The notes under the pieces: generated by a model
Seen by the model: the letters and a program-made list of their open reading frames with translations, nothing else
Told to the model about the DNA's origin: nothing
The model's database searches: none
NCBI GenBank assembly: GCA_024683485.1
Contig: JAIKYD010000080.1
Location: 1-46,191 of the forward strand
Reading direction: 5' to 3'
DNA: 46,191 nt
DNA from: Saccharofermentans sp.
GTDB taxonomy: Bacteria; Bacillota; Clostridia; Saccharofermentanales; Saccharofermentanaceae
Shown here: positions 38,467 through 46,191 of the stretch, piece after piece
Position numbering within the stretch: the first letter of the stretch is position 1
Layout of the letters: every line of letters begins with the position of its first letter
Made by a program: the position numbers and the translations under genes

Positions 38467-41265
38467 ATGGCTACAGAGTTTTTCAGAAAAGGAAAGAAGA
38501 TCGCAATCGTAACCGACGGCAGCGACAAAGGTATTTTGAGAGTCGCTTCTGCCGTTATCAAGGATATTGAGCGTGTTACAGGTTCTGAGCGAAAACTATG
38601 CAGGATCGCAGTTACGGATGATGTTTCAAACGGCAGGATAGCATCCTGTGACACAATTGTTTTTGCAGGGATCCTGACAGGATCAGAAGACAGTCTTATG
38701 GACAGGCTTCTTGCAAAAACAACTGTCGGTTGCAATGACATCACCGGAAAGAAAGAAGTATATGCGTTTGACAGAGCTGACTCTGTTCCCGGTCTCGAAA
38801 ATAAGAATGTTTTCGTGATTGCAGGAAGCGATAAACTCGGCACCATTTACGGTCTTTATCATCTGTCCGAAATGATCGGTGTAAGCCCATGGCACTATTT
38901 CGCTGATGTAAAGCCGGTGATAAAAGAGAAACTCTCTTTTTGTGACAGTGAATTCCCCGTTGTATCGCATGAGCCCGTTATCGAATACCGCGGCTTCTTC
39001 ATGAACGATGACTGGCCGTCTCTTGGAGGCTGGGTAACAAATACTTTCGATGATTTTAACGAGTTGTTTTACGAGAAGGTTTTCGATCTTCTGCTGCGGC
39101 TCAGAGGAAACTATCTGTGGCCGGCAATGTGGTCTGCAGTTTTCAACAACGACGGAAAAGCATTCCCTGAAGCCTCTGCTGTTCTAGCGGATGAACTCGG
39201 TATCACCATGGGAACATCTCATCACGAACCGCTTATTAGGGCGGGTGAAGAGTTCAGCCATATGATGACTGATGATAATGATTCCGGCTATGGCAAAGAC
39301 TGGAGCTACTACTCGAACGAGAGGGGTCTCTATGAGTTCTGGTCAGATTCAATCAAGACTCGAGGCAAGTATAAGAATTTCATCACTGTCGGCATGAGAG
39401 GCGAGCGTGACAGTAAGATCCTCGGTGAAGACGCAACGATGAAAGATAACATCGATCTTCTCAAAAAGACGATCACTGACCAGAAAAAGATACTTGCGGA
39501 GAATGGTCTCGAAGACTGCCCTAAGATGCTTGCGCTTTATAAGGAAGTCGAGGATTACTACTACGGTGACGGTACTGCCGAAGGCCTTAATAAATGGGAT
39601 GGGCTTGATGATGTTATGCTTTTGCTGTCAGATGATAATTTCGGAAATTTGAGAACAGTTCCTGCACCTGAATTGAAGGACCGCAAACCGGGATGGGGCA
39701 TATATTATCATTTCGATTATCATGGTGATCCGATCTCATATGAGTGGGTAAATTCCACGCCGATTACCAAAGCATGGGAGCAGCTTACATCCGGTTACGA
39801 ATACGGCATCCGCAAACTTTGGATCTGCAATGTCGGTGATGTGAGGCCGGTCGAATTGCCGTTAAACTACTTTATGGATCTTGCTTTCGATTACGATTAC
39901 TGGAAGGAGCCGAACAGGACAGGTGAGTATCTTTCCCAATGGGTAAGAAAACAGTTTGTTGAAGTGTCAGATGATGTTGCGGATGCAATAGCAGGCCTGC
40001 TTAATGATTATATAAACATGAACGGCAGAAGAAGACCTGAGGCAACGCATCCGGATACTTTTGATGTTCCTTCCAACCAGGCTTTTATCGAACTGCGCTG
40101 TGCGGATAAGATCATGCGCGATGCTGAGGAAATTAAGAAAGCGATTCCTGCCGATATCTATGACAAGTTTTACGGGCTTGTTTATTTCCCTGCGGTTGCA
40201 TCCGCGAATCTGCGCCGCATGATGATACTCACAGGCCTCTATAACATTGTTACAAACACTGATTTTATTGTGGTTAACTACCTTGCAGAAGAGATCAACA
40301 AGACTGTGGCCCGTGACATCGAACTTGTCAGGTTCTATAACGAGGACATGTCGAACGGCAAATGGAAATACATGATGAGTTCAAAGCATGTCGACTTCCA
40401 GCATTGGAATGATGAGGATTCGAAGTATCCTTCACCTGTTGTTAAGAAGCTTGCTTCCGCTGAACAGAGAGCCAAAGTTGTACTCGAACGCGAAGCTTGT
40501 TTCTACGATGGAGAATGTTCACTTCCTGAAATGGATATAAATGATCCGGCTCCCAAAGAGGTTTATATTCTGGAAGAATCTATCAGGGAAGACCCTTTCA
40601 GACTGGAATATGACCATGACCTTTTGAATGTTTCTGTCGTAAAGATCACGGACGGCACATACAGACTTGATATCAGGTCTGCCAGCAAGCCGTGTGATAC
40701 AGAATTAAAAGTTGTATTTGAATTACATACGGTAACAGTTAAAACCAGGATAATTGATTCCAAGGTTTTATCTGACGTCCCTTGCGTTATTGCGGGTTCA
40801 CTCAGTATGCTTTGTGATTCATATTCTTCGGCAAACGAGCCCGGAGAGAGTTCTTTCGTTACGATCGATAACTACGGTCTGTCCGGAAAGGCTCTCAAGA
40901 TATATCCGCTTACAAAAGATTATGGGGAAGATTCGGAATGCCCGTCGGTAACATACGATTTCTTTGTGCCTGAAGAAGGTGAGTATGAGATATCGGTTTT
41001 CGTCGCACCATCAAATAACACATTCAAGAATCAGAACCTGTACTTCGGTCTTAGTATGGATGATTCATCCGTAAGCAAGATCGGCCTGTTCCCTGAAGGA
41101 TACATGGCTGGTTACGGCACTGATGCAAACTGGAGTGAAGCGGTCCTGAGAAACTGCCGTGAACTTAAGGCTTCATATGTCTTGTCTTCAGGCAGGCACA
41201 GCCTCAAGTATATTGTTCTGGATTCGATGGTCGTTCTTCAGAGAATAGTGATCACGAAGAAGTAA
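38467..41265 (+). CDS. GH115 alpha-glucuronidase (xylan alpha-1,2-glucuronosidase), cytoplasmic
   Basis: A 932-residue enzyme. ATG 38467 is chosen because GAGG (38456-38459) lies 7 bases upstream; the longer frame from 38413 begins inside a hairpin loop. An N-terminal alpha/beta domain with KLGTIYGLYHLSEMIGVSPWHYFADV is followed by the TIM barrel, whose GH115 landmarks are VIEYRGFFMNDDWPSLGGW, LLRLRGNYLWPAMW, MGTSHHEPL, ITVGMRGERD, LLSDDNFGN and YYHFDYHGDPISYEWVN. A helical region and a C-terminal beta domain follow. GH115 enzymes remove (4-O-methyl-)glucuronic acid from xylose residues, including internal ones. There is no signal peptide, so it works on imported oligosaccharides. Confidence 0.94.
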   Translation: MATEFFRKGKKIAIVTDGSDKGILRVASAVIKDIERVTGSERKLCRIAVTDDVSNGRIASCDTIVFAGILTGSEDSLMDRLLAKTTVGCNDITGKKEVYAFDRADSVPGLENKNVFVIAGSDKLGTIYGLYHLSEMIGVSPWHYFADVKPVIKEKLSFCDSEFPVVSHEPVIEYRGFFMNDDWPSLGGWVTNTFDDFNELFYEKVFDLLLRLRGNYLWPAMWSAVFNNDGKAFPEASAVLADELGITMGTSHHEPLIRAGEEFSHMMTDDNDSGYGKDWSYYSNERGLYEFWSDSIKTRGKYKNFITVGMRGERDSKILGEDATMKDNIDLLKKTITDQKKILAENGLEDCPKMLALYKEVEDYYYGDGTAEGLNKWDGLDDVMLLLSDDNFGNLRTVPAPELKDRKPGWGIYYHFDYHGDPISYEWVNSTPITKAWEQLTSGYEYGIRKLWICNVGDVRPVELPLNYFMDLAFDYDYWKEPNRTGEYLSQWVRKQFVEVSDDVADAIAGLLNDYINMNGRRRPEATHPDTFDVPSNQAFIELRCADKIMRDAEEIKKAIPADIYDKFYGLVYFPAVASANLRRMMILTGLYNIVTNTDFIVVNYLAEEINKTVARDIELVRFYNEDMSNGKWKYMMSSKHVDFQHWNDEDSKYPSPVVKKLASAEQRAKVVLEREACFYDGECSLPEMDINDPAPKEVYILEESIREDPFRLEYDHDLLNVSVVKITDGTYRLDIRSASKPCDTELKVVFELHTVTVKTRIIDSKVLSDVPCVIAGSLSMLCDSYSSANEPGESSFVTIDNYGLSGKALKIYPLTKDYGEDSECPSVTYDFFVPEEGEYEISVFVAPSNNTFKNQNLYFGLSMDDSSVSKIGLFPEGYMAGYGTDANWSEAVLRNCRELKASYVLSSGRHSLKYIVLDSMVVLQRIVITKK

Positions 41266-41276
41266 GAGCAGCCTTA

Positions 41277-42683
41277 CTACTTCGCAAGCATATCTCTCGC
41301 GTTCGTATAGCACACTCTCTCGATAATGCTTTTGAGTATTCTCTTATCGTAAGGGAATCTGTTGCGCTCGACTGCAGTACCGAGATAATTGCAGAAGATC
41401 CTTCTGAAGTATTCGTGCCTTGTGTAGGACAGGAAGCATCTTGAATCTGTGAGCATGCCGACAAAGCAGGGAAGGGGACTTTGCGCGCAAAGCGATCTAA
41501 GCTGGTCTTCCATTCCGGAAAGATTGTCGTTGAACCACCATGCGGCGCCGTGCTGGATCTTGCCGGGAACGCTGCCGTCGTTATAGCATCCGCACAAAGT
41601 GTCAAGGATTGTGTTGTCAGTTGGATTCAAAGAGTAGATTATCATCTTAGGAAGCAGTCCTTCTGAATTAAGTATGTCCATGAATCCTGTAAGCGGAGTT
41701 ACGAAGTCTGATGAACCTGTTATAGTATCGCAGCCGCAGTTGATTCCTGCACTGTTCAGCATGACTGTATTAACGTTGCGTTTGCATCCGAAATGCAGCT
41801 GCATCGTCCATTTTCTCTTGGCATATTCGCGTGCGAAGAAAAGCATTATGTCACTCTTAAATGCAGTCAATTCAGCATCTGAAAGCTTTGCTTCGGGAGA
41901 AGATAATTTCTTTGCGAGAACTTCATCAGAAGTAATGCTGAGATCTTCTCCGTACCAGATATACTCTGTGCCGTGATCAGACAGTCTGCATCCGTGTGAT
42001 GCGAAATGATCCAGCCTTGAAGACAGCGCATCCTTAAGATCATTCATTGAATTGATTTGCTTTCCTGATGCTGATTCCAATCTTGCTAGGTATGAATTGA
42101 AGCCTGATTTTTCAATATCAACTATATTGTCAGGACGGAATGCCGGAAGAACTGCCGGTCCGAAGCCAGAGGCTTTGATCTGTTCGTGATAGATCAGTGA
42201 ATCACAGGGATCGTCAGTCGTGCAGATGAGTTCAACATTTGAATCAGTCATTATCTTCCTGGCAGAGAGTTTGCCGGACTGGAGGATCTCATTTGTTCTG
42301 TTCCAGACTTCTTCTGCATTTAGAGTGGAAAGCGGTTCGTCTATTCCGAAATATCTCGACAGCTCAAGGCATGTCCAGTGATAGAGCGGATTGCCGAATG
42401 CTGATTCAACGGCTTTTGCCCACATCATGAATTTCTCTTTGTCGGGTGCATCACCGGTAATGTATTTTTCTTCAATGCCGCAGGCTCTCATAAGACGCCA
42501 CTTGTAGTGGTCGCCTTTAAGCCAGAGTTCAGTAATGTTACCGAAATTGATATCTTCAGCAATTTCTTTGGCATCTATATGGCAGTGGTAGTCCACTATC
42601 GGAAGGTCTTTGGCATATCCGTTGTAAAGCTCAAGCGCGGTATTGCTCTCCAGAAGGAAATTCTCATTAACTAAACTCTTCAT
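41277..42683 (-). CDS. uxaC: Glucuronate isomerase (UxaC)
   Basis: A 468-residue member of the uronate isomerase family in the amidohydrolase superfamily, from ATG 42683 with GAGGTG 4 bases upstream. Landmarks are LPIVDYHCHIDAKEIAED (metal-binding HxH), ITELWLKGDHYKWRLMRACG, FGNPLYHWTCLELSRYFGI, CTTDDPCDSL, MQLHFGCKRNVN and the late CFVGMLTDSRCFLSYTRHEYFRRIFC. It converts D-glucuronate to D-fructuronate (and galacturonate to tagaturonate). It converges with the GH115 gene, 11 bp apart, and is divergent from kdgA. Confidence 0.96.
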   Translation of the reverse strand: MKSLVNENFLLESNTALELYNGYAKDLPIVDYHCHIDAKEIAEDINFGNITELWLKGDHYKWRLMRACGIEEKYITGDAPDKEKFMMWAKAVESAFGNPLYHWTCLELSRYFGIDEPLSTLNAEEVWNRTNEILQSGKLSARKIMTDSNVELICTTDDPCDSLIYHEQIKASGFGPAVLPAFRPDNIVDIEKSGFNSYLARLESASGKQINSMNDLKDALSSRLDHFASHGCRLSDHGTEYIWYGEDLSITSDEVLAKKLSSPEAKLSDAELTAFKSDIMLFFAREYAKRKWTMQLHFGCKRNVNTVMLNSAGINCGCDTITGSSDFVTPLTGFMDILNSEGLLPKMIIYSLNPTDNTILDTLCGCYNDGSVPGKIQHGAAWWFNDNLSGMEDQLRSLCAQSPLPCFVGMLTDSRCFLSYTRHEYFRRIFCNYLGTAVERNRFPYDKRILKSIIERVCYTNARDMLAK

Positions 42684-42717
42684 GATGCACCTCAATGAAT
42701 AAATTACAATTGAATAT

Positions 42718-42764
42718 AAAATAACTTATTTTCGCTGTAATCGCAAATAAAAGTATGGTAGAAT
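42718..42764. promoter_or_regulatory. uxaC / kdgA divergent control region with operator-like motif (site D)
   Basis: The 11-mer AGTATGGTAGA (42752-42762) is identical to part of site B and includes most of a plus-strand -10, TAGAAT (42759-42764), for kdgA. On the minus strand TTGCGA (42746-42741) and TATTTT (42723-42718), 17 bp apart, could serve uxaC. The -35 for kdgA is weak. Confidence 0.6.
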
Positions 42765-42791
42765 GTTAGTTGATGATCGAGAGGTGTTTAT

Positions 42792-43427
42792 ATGACTTTT
42801 TCAGATAAGGTTTATGAGACAGGAATTGTACCTGTAGTGGTATTGAACAGGGTTGAAGATGCAGTCCCTCTGGCGGGAGCATTGCTCAGGGGCGGTGTTG
42901 ATTTCATGGAGATAACATTCAGGACTGAATGTGCTGCGGAGTGTATCTCAGTGATCAGCAGGGAAGTGCCTGATATGACCGTAGGAGCAGGTACTGTGCT
43001 CAACGTGGAGCAGGCAAAGCTTGCCGTTGAGAAGGGCGCAAAGTTTATAGTATCACCGGGCCTTGATGAGGAGACTGTTAAGTGGGCGCTGGGGAATAAT
43101 ATCCCTGTGGTACCCGGTGCGGTTACACCGACTGAGATCATGAAAGCGGTAAGTCTTGGACTTAAGGTAGTCAAGTTCTTCCCGGCAGACGTTTACGGAG
43201 GAATAAAAGCAATAAAGGCTTTGTCAGCGCCTTTCGGGCAGGTGAGATTCCTTCCAACCGGAGGTGTGTCCGAAGCAAATCTAAAAGATTTCATCACTAA
43301 CAGTGCAGTAGCTGCAGTCGGTGGCAGCTGGGTATGCAAAAAAGACGATATAATGAATCACGATTGGGATAAGATTACGGAACTGTCAGCCAATGCTGTC
43401 AGGATAATTAAGGAGAACAGAACATGA
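42792..43427 (+). CDS. kdgA: 2-keto-3-deoxy-6-phosphogluconate (KDPG) aldolase
   Basis: A 211-residue class I aldolase. Visible motifs are [25 protein letters not shown] (catalytic glutamate), [30 protein letters not shown] and the Schiff-base lysine K128 in [10 protein letters not shown], then VRFLPTGGV. It cleaves KDPG to pyruvate and glyceraldehyde-3-phosphate, the last step of the hexuronate route. The GAGAGG ribosome site is good. It overlaps kdgK by 4 bases (ATGA). Confidence 0.96.
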   Translation: MTFSDKVYETGIVPVVVLNRVEDAVPLAGALLRGGVDFMEITFRTECAAECISVISREVPDMTVGAGTVLNVEQAKLAVEKGAKFIVSPGLDEETVKWALGNNIPVVPGAVTPTEIMKAVSLGLKVVKFFPADVYGGIKAIKALSAPFGQVRFLPTGGVSEANLKDFITNSAVAAVGGSWVCKKDDIMNHDWDKITELSANAVRIIKENRT

Positions 43428-44452
43428 GCAAATATCTGACATTTGGAGAATTGATGTTGAGACTTAAGAGTCCCGGAAGGGAGCGTTTCCTGCAGTCACC
43501 CTCACTTGAAGCAACGTTCGGTGGCGGAGAGGCAAACGTTGCGGTGTCACTTGCAAATTTTGGGCTTGAGACAGATTATCTGTCAGTCATACCTTTCAAT
43601 TCCATCGGAGATGCAGCGATTGGAGAACTCAGAAGATTCAATGTAGGTACAGGCAAGATCATAAGGACTGAAGGCAGAATGGGTATCTACTATCTCGAGA
43701 CCGGTGCAAACCAGCGCCCGAGCAAAGTCATCTATGACAGGGCTTATTCCGCGTTCTCACTCTTTGATCCGAGCGGATACGACTGGGAGAAGATATACAG
43801 TGACGTAAAGTGGCTTCACATATCAGGCATCACACCTGCAGTCTCTGAAGAGACAAAGGAAGCTTCAATAATGGCTGTACAGGAAGCAAAGAAGCGCGGT
43901 GTAAAGATCTCGCTTGACCTGAACTACCGTAAGAATCTCTGGAAGTATGGTGTTGATGCAAAGGAAGTCATGAAAGTGCTTACTTCATATGCTGACATCA
44001 TCATCGCGAACGAGGAGGACTGCCAGAAGTCTCTTGGGCTTGAATGCCGCAGCAATGTTGAAGGCGGGAAGCTCGATCTCGAAGACTACAAAAACCTGAG
44101 CGACTCACTGCTTGAACAGTATCCGAATGTTAAGGCGGTTGCGATCACATTAAGAGAGAGCAAGAGTGCCGATATCAATTTCTGGGCGGCATCGCTCAAT
44201 AACCGTTCCGAATTTATTGTCAGCCGCAAATACGAGATGTATGACATCGTTGACCGTGTGGGCGGCGGGGATTCATTTGCCGGTGGTCTTATCTACGGTC
44301 TGAATCAGTTGGGTTCCAACAAAGAGGCACTTGAGTTTGCTGTTGCAGCAAGCTGTCTTAAGCACACCATTGACGGCGACTTCAACAGGGTGACGATAGA
44401 TGAGGTTATGAAGCTCATGAAGGGTGACGGTTCAGGCAGGGTTCAAAGATAA
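43424..44452 (+). CDS. kdgK: 2-keto-3-deoxygluconate kinase (PfkB/ribokinase family)
   Basis: A 342-residue sugar kinase. The N-terminus has [19 protein letters not shown] and [16 protein letters not shown], typical of KDG kinases. The C-terminal ATP/anion-hole motif [16 protein letters not shown] carries the catalytic base D283. It phosphorylates 2-keto-3-deoxygluconate made by UxuA, feeding KdgA. Start ATG overlaps the kdgA stop (ATGA), so the two are translationally coupled. Confidence 0.95.
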   Translation: MSKYLTFGELMLRLKSPGRERFLQSPSLEATFGGGEANVAVSLANFGLETDYLSVIPFNSIGDAAIGELRRFNVGTGKIIRTEGRMGIYYLETGANQRPSKVIYDRAYSAFSLFDPSGYDWEKIYSDVKWLHISGITPAVSEETKEASIMAVQEAKKRGVKISLDLNYRKNLWKYGVDAKEVMKVLTSYADIIIANEEDCQKSLGLECRSNVEGGKLDLEDYKNLSDSLLEQYPNVKAVAITLRESKSADINFWAASLNNRSEFIVSRKYEMYDIVDRVGGGDSFAGGLIYGLNQLGSNKEALEFAVAASCLKHTIDGDFNRVTIDEVMKLMKGDGSGRVQR

Positions 44453-44480
44453 TACCTCTTCTGTAACTTAACGGTCTGCC

Positions 44481-44509
44481 TTTGAAACTTCACGGAATTC
44501 CGCTATAAT
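44481..44509 (+). promoter_or_regulatory. recJ promoter
   Basis: TTTGAA (44481-44486) and TATAAT (44504-44509) are separated by 17 bp, about 35 bp before the ATG. Confidence 0.6.
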
Positions 44510-44542
44510 ATTCTCAATAAAGATAAAGTTGAGATTATAGTT

Positions 44543-46191
44543 ATGTTGCTGACCGGTAAGAACTGGCGCTTATCGGCATCCCAAAAAGTTGCGGATGCTG
44601 ATACGCTCCTTAATGTTTTGCTTAAGAACCGCGGAATAACCGAAGGACAATCCGTAGAACAGTTTCTGGCTGTGGATGACGGTATCTGGCACGATCCGTT
44701 CCTTTATAATGACATGCGCAAAGCTGTCGATATCATCAGTGATACCATCGATGCTCATGGTAAAGTCCTCGTGTATGGCGATTACGACTGTGACGGAGTT
44801 ACCGCCACATCGATCCTTGTAAGATATTTCAGAAGCCATCAGGTGAATGTGCAGTACATCGTGCCGCACAGATCAGAGCACGGCTACGGGCTTACGGAAA
44901 AGATCATGGACAAGGTCATCGAGAAGAATCCTGATCTTGTCATTACCGTTGACTGCGGAGTTACGAATGTCGATACGGTTCAGGAACTCAAGAACCGCGG
45001 TATCAAGGTTATTGTTACTGATCACCATAACGTTAAGGAAGAACTCCCGGCAGCTGACTGCGTTATATGCGCGAAGAGACCTGACAACACATATCCCTTT
45101 ATAGATCTCTGCGGTGCGGGTGTCGCACTGAAGCTTGTTGAAGCTTTGGGCAAGGACGGCAGACATAAGGTTACCGGCAATATCTGGCGTCAGGCAGTTG
45201 AGCTTGCGGGACTGGCAACTATTGCAGATCTCGTATCAGTAACAGATGAGAACAGAACGATAATCAAGCGTGCGTTCAAGAGCATGCAGAATCCTACCAA
45301 TGTCGGAGTTGCGGTCATGAATGACATGCTTCTGGCACCCGGAAAATCATTGGATGAGACTTTTATTTCTTTTAATTTTGTACCACGCATCAATGCTGCA
45401 GGAAGGCTTTACGATTCCGCTGATGCCCTGAAGCTCTTCCTTGAGAACAATCCGACTGAGGCCAGAAATGCCGCTCAGGATCTTACGAGGGAGAATGACG
45501 AGAGGAAAGAGATCGAGGCGAAGGTTTTCGACGAGGCAAGATCACAGCTTGAGAATCCTGCAAGGCCTGACAGATGGTCGCTGACGAACACCTGCGGGCC
45601 CATAGTTGTTTACGGCAAGGACTGGCATCAGGGCGTTCTGGGTATCGTAGCCGGCAAGCTGTCACAGTTCTACGGAAGGTCGGCACTTGTATTTACTGAT
45701 GATGCAACTGAGCCGGGATGCGCGAAAGGATCGGGAAGGGCATTCGGGGATTTCGATCTTTACGAATGTCTCGAGAGGATCTCTGACAAGCTGGTCAATT
45801 TCGGAGGACATAAGAAAGCGGCAGGACTTCTTGTAAGGAAGTCCGAGATGGGAACCTTCATGGAAGCTCTCGAGGAAGAGTCTGCAAAGATATATGAGGA
45901 GAAAGGACTTTCGGGTGAAGATGAGGAAGAGGATTCCATCAATGCCGAATGTGAGATCCTGCCTGAAGGACTGACCTTTGATGCTTACCGTGAAGTAAGC
46001 AAGTTAAGACCTTTCGGTATTGGCAATCCAAAGCCTATATTTGTTACAAACGGACTTATTATCTCGAACATTGCGCAGATGAGTACCGGAGCGCATATCA
46101 GACTTGATCTGACAGATGCATCGGGCAAGGCGAATATTTCGGCAGTCGGCTTTACAATGGGCGATTACTATAACATCTTAAGGGCAGGCGA
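44543..46191 (+). CDS. recJ: Single-stranded-DNA-specific exonuclease RecJ, N-terminal part (runs off the window)
   Basis: 549 complete codons are visible from ATG 44543 and the frame is open at the window end. The DHH-family motifs are clear: VLVYGDYDCDGVTATSIL (motif I), DLVITVDCGV (motif II), VTDHHN (motif III, DHH) and LCGAGVALKL (motif IV). The DHHA1 domain follows with SGRAFGDFDLYECLERI then FGGHKKAAGL, then the OB-fold part starting near PFGIGNPKPIF. RecJ is a 5'-3' exonuclease in recombination and repair, acting in the cytoplasm. It has its own promoter and is unrelated to the sugar locus. Typical RecJ proteins are about 560-800 residues, so a C-terminal part is missing here. Confidence 0.96.
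   Translation, partial: MLLTGKNWRLSASQKVADADTLLNVLLKNRGITEGQSVEQFLAVDDGIWHDPFLYNDMRKAVDIISDTIDAHGKVLVYGDYDCDGVTATSILVRYFRSHQVNVQYIVPHRSEHGYGLTEKIMDKVIEKNPDLVITVDCGVTNVDTVQELKNRGIKVIVTDHHNVKEELPAADCVICAKRPDNTYPFIDLCGAGVALKLVEALGKDGRHKVTGNIWRQAVELAGLATIADLVSVTDENRTIIKRAFKSMQNPTNVGVAVMNDMLLAPGKSLDETFISFNFVPRINAAGRLYDSADALKLFLENNPTEARNAAQDLTRENDERKEIEAKVFDEARSQLENPARPDRWSLTNTCGPIVVYGKDWHQGVLGIVAGKLSQFYGRSALVFTDDATEPGCAKGSGRAFGDFDLYECLERISDKLVNFGGHKKAAGLLVRKSEMGTFMEALEEESAKIYEEKGLSGEDEEEDSINAECEILPEGLTFDAYREVSKLRPFGIGNPKPIFVTNGLIISNIAQMSTGAHIRLDLTDASGKANISAVGFTMGDYYNILRAG

Overview
The window looks like chromosomal DNA of a Gram-positive Clostridia-type bacterium (Bacillota), probably a gut or rumen plant-fibre degrader. 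I infer this from strong AGGAGG-type ribosome sites, GTG/TTG starts, lipobox lipoproteins, Bce- and Van-like two-component systems, DUF975, DUF6273 and YesL-type proteins, and LplB/YtcP-type sugar ABC permeases. I cannot name genus or species. No insertion sequence, CRISPR array, phage gene or integrase was seen.

Layout. 1-164: the 3' end of a 5S rRNA, tRNA-Asn and a terminator, i.e. the tail of an rRNA operon. 0.2-21 kb: a signalling and cell-envelope region with four OmpR-type response regulator/histidine kinase pairs (about 1.9, 4.8, 10.4 and 17.8 kb). They sit among a DUF975 membrane protein, lipoproteins, a PHP-domain protein, an NlpC/P60 lipoprotein, a GNAT-nitroreductase fusion, an AAC(3)-type N-acetyltransferase, a 1594-residue zinc-ribbon membrane protein that I do not recognise, a DUF6273 lipoprotein and a serine hydrolase. 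22-27.7 kb: two more zinc-ribbon membrane proteins, a decayed FIST-like gene, a FecR-domain protein with a long Pro/Thr/Glu tail, and an ArsB/SLC13-type transporter.

27.9-44.5 kb: a hexuronate / glucurono-xylooligosaccharide utilisation locus. It has an operon uxuA-uxuB-gntR (minus), a YesL-type operon (minus), a SASA-type acetylesterase, an LplB-YtcP-solute-binding-protein ABC importer, a GH115 alpha-glucuronidase without signal peptide, uxaC (minus), and kdgA-kdgK. The window ends inside recJ.

How the locus would work: acidic xylo-oligosaccharides are bound and imported, deacetylated and stripped of (methyl)glucuronic acid in the cytoplasm. Glucuronate then passes through UxaC, UxuB, UxuA, KdgK and KdgA to pyruvate and glyceraldehyde-3-phosphate; all five enzymes are present. 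A shared DNA motif, ACTAGTATGGTAGA or its palindromic form ACTAGTATACTAGT, occurs in the four main intergenic control regions of this locus and overlaps consensus promoters. It is the likely operator of the local GntR/FCD regulator and is the best-supported new observation here. Other control sites found by eye are 11-bp-phased direct repeats at two promoters, a 9-bp inverted repeat spanning the -35 of a third, and an apparently leaderless response-regulator gene.
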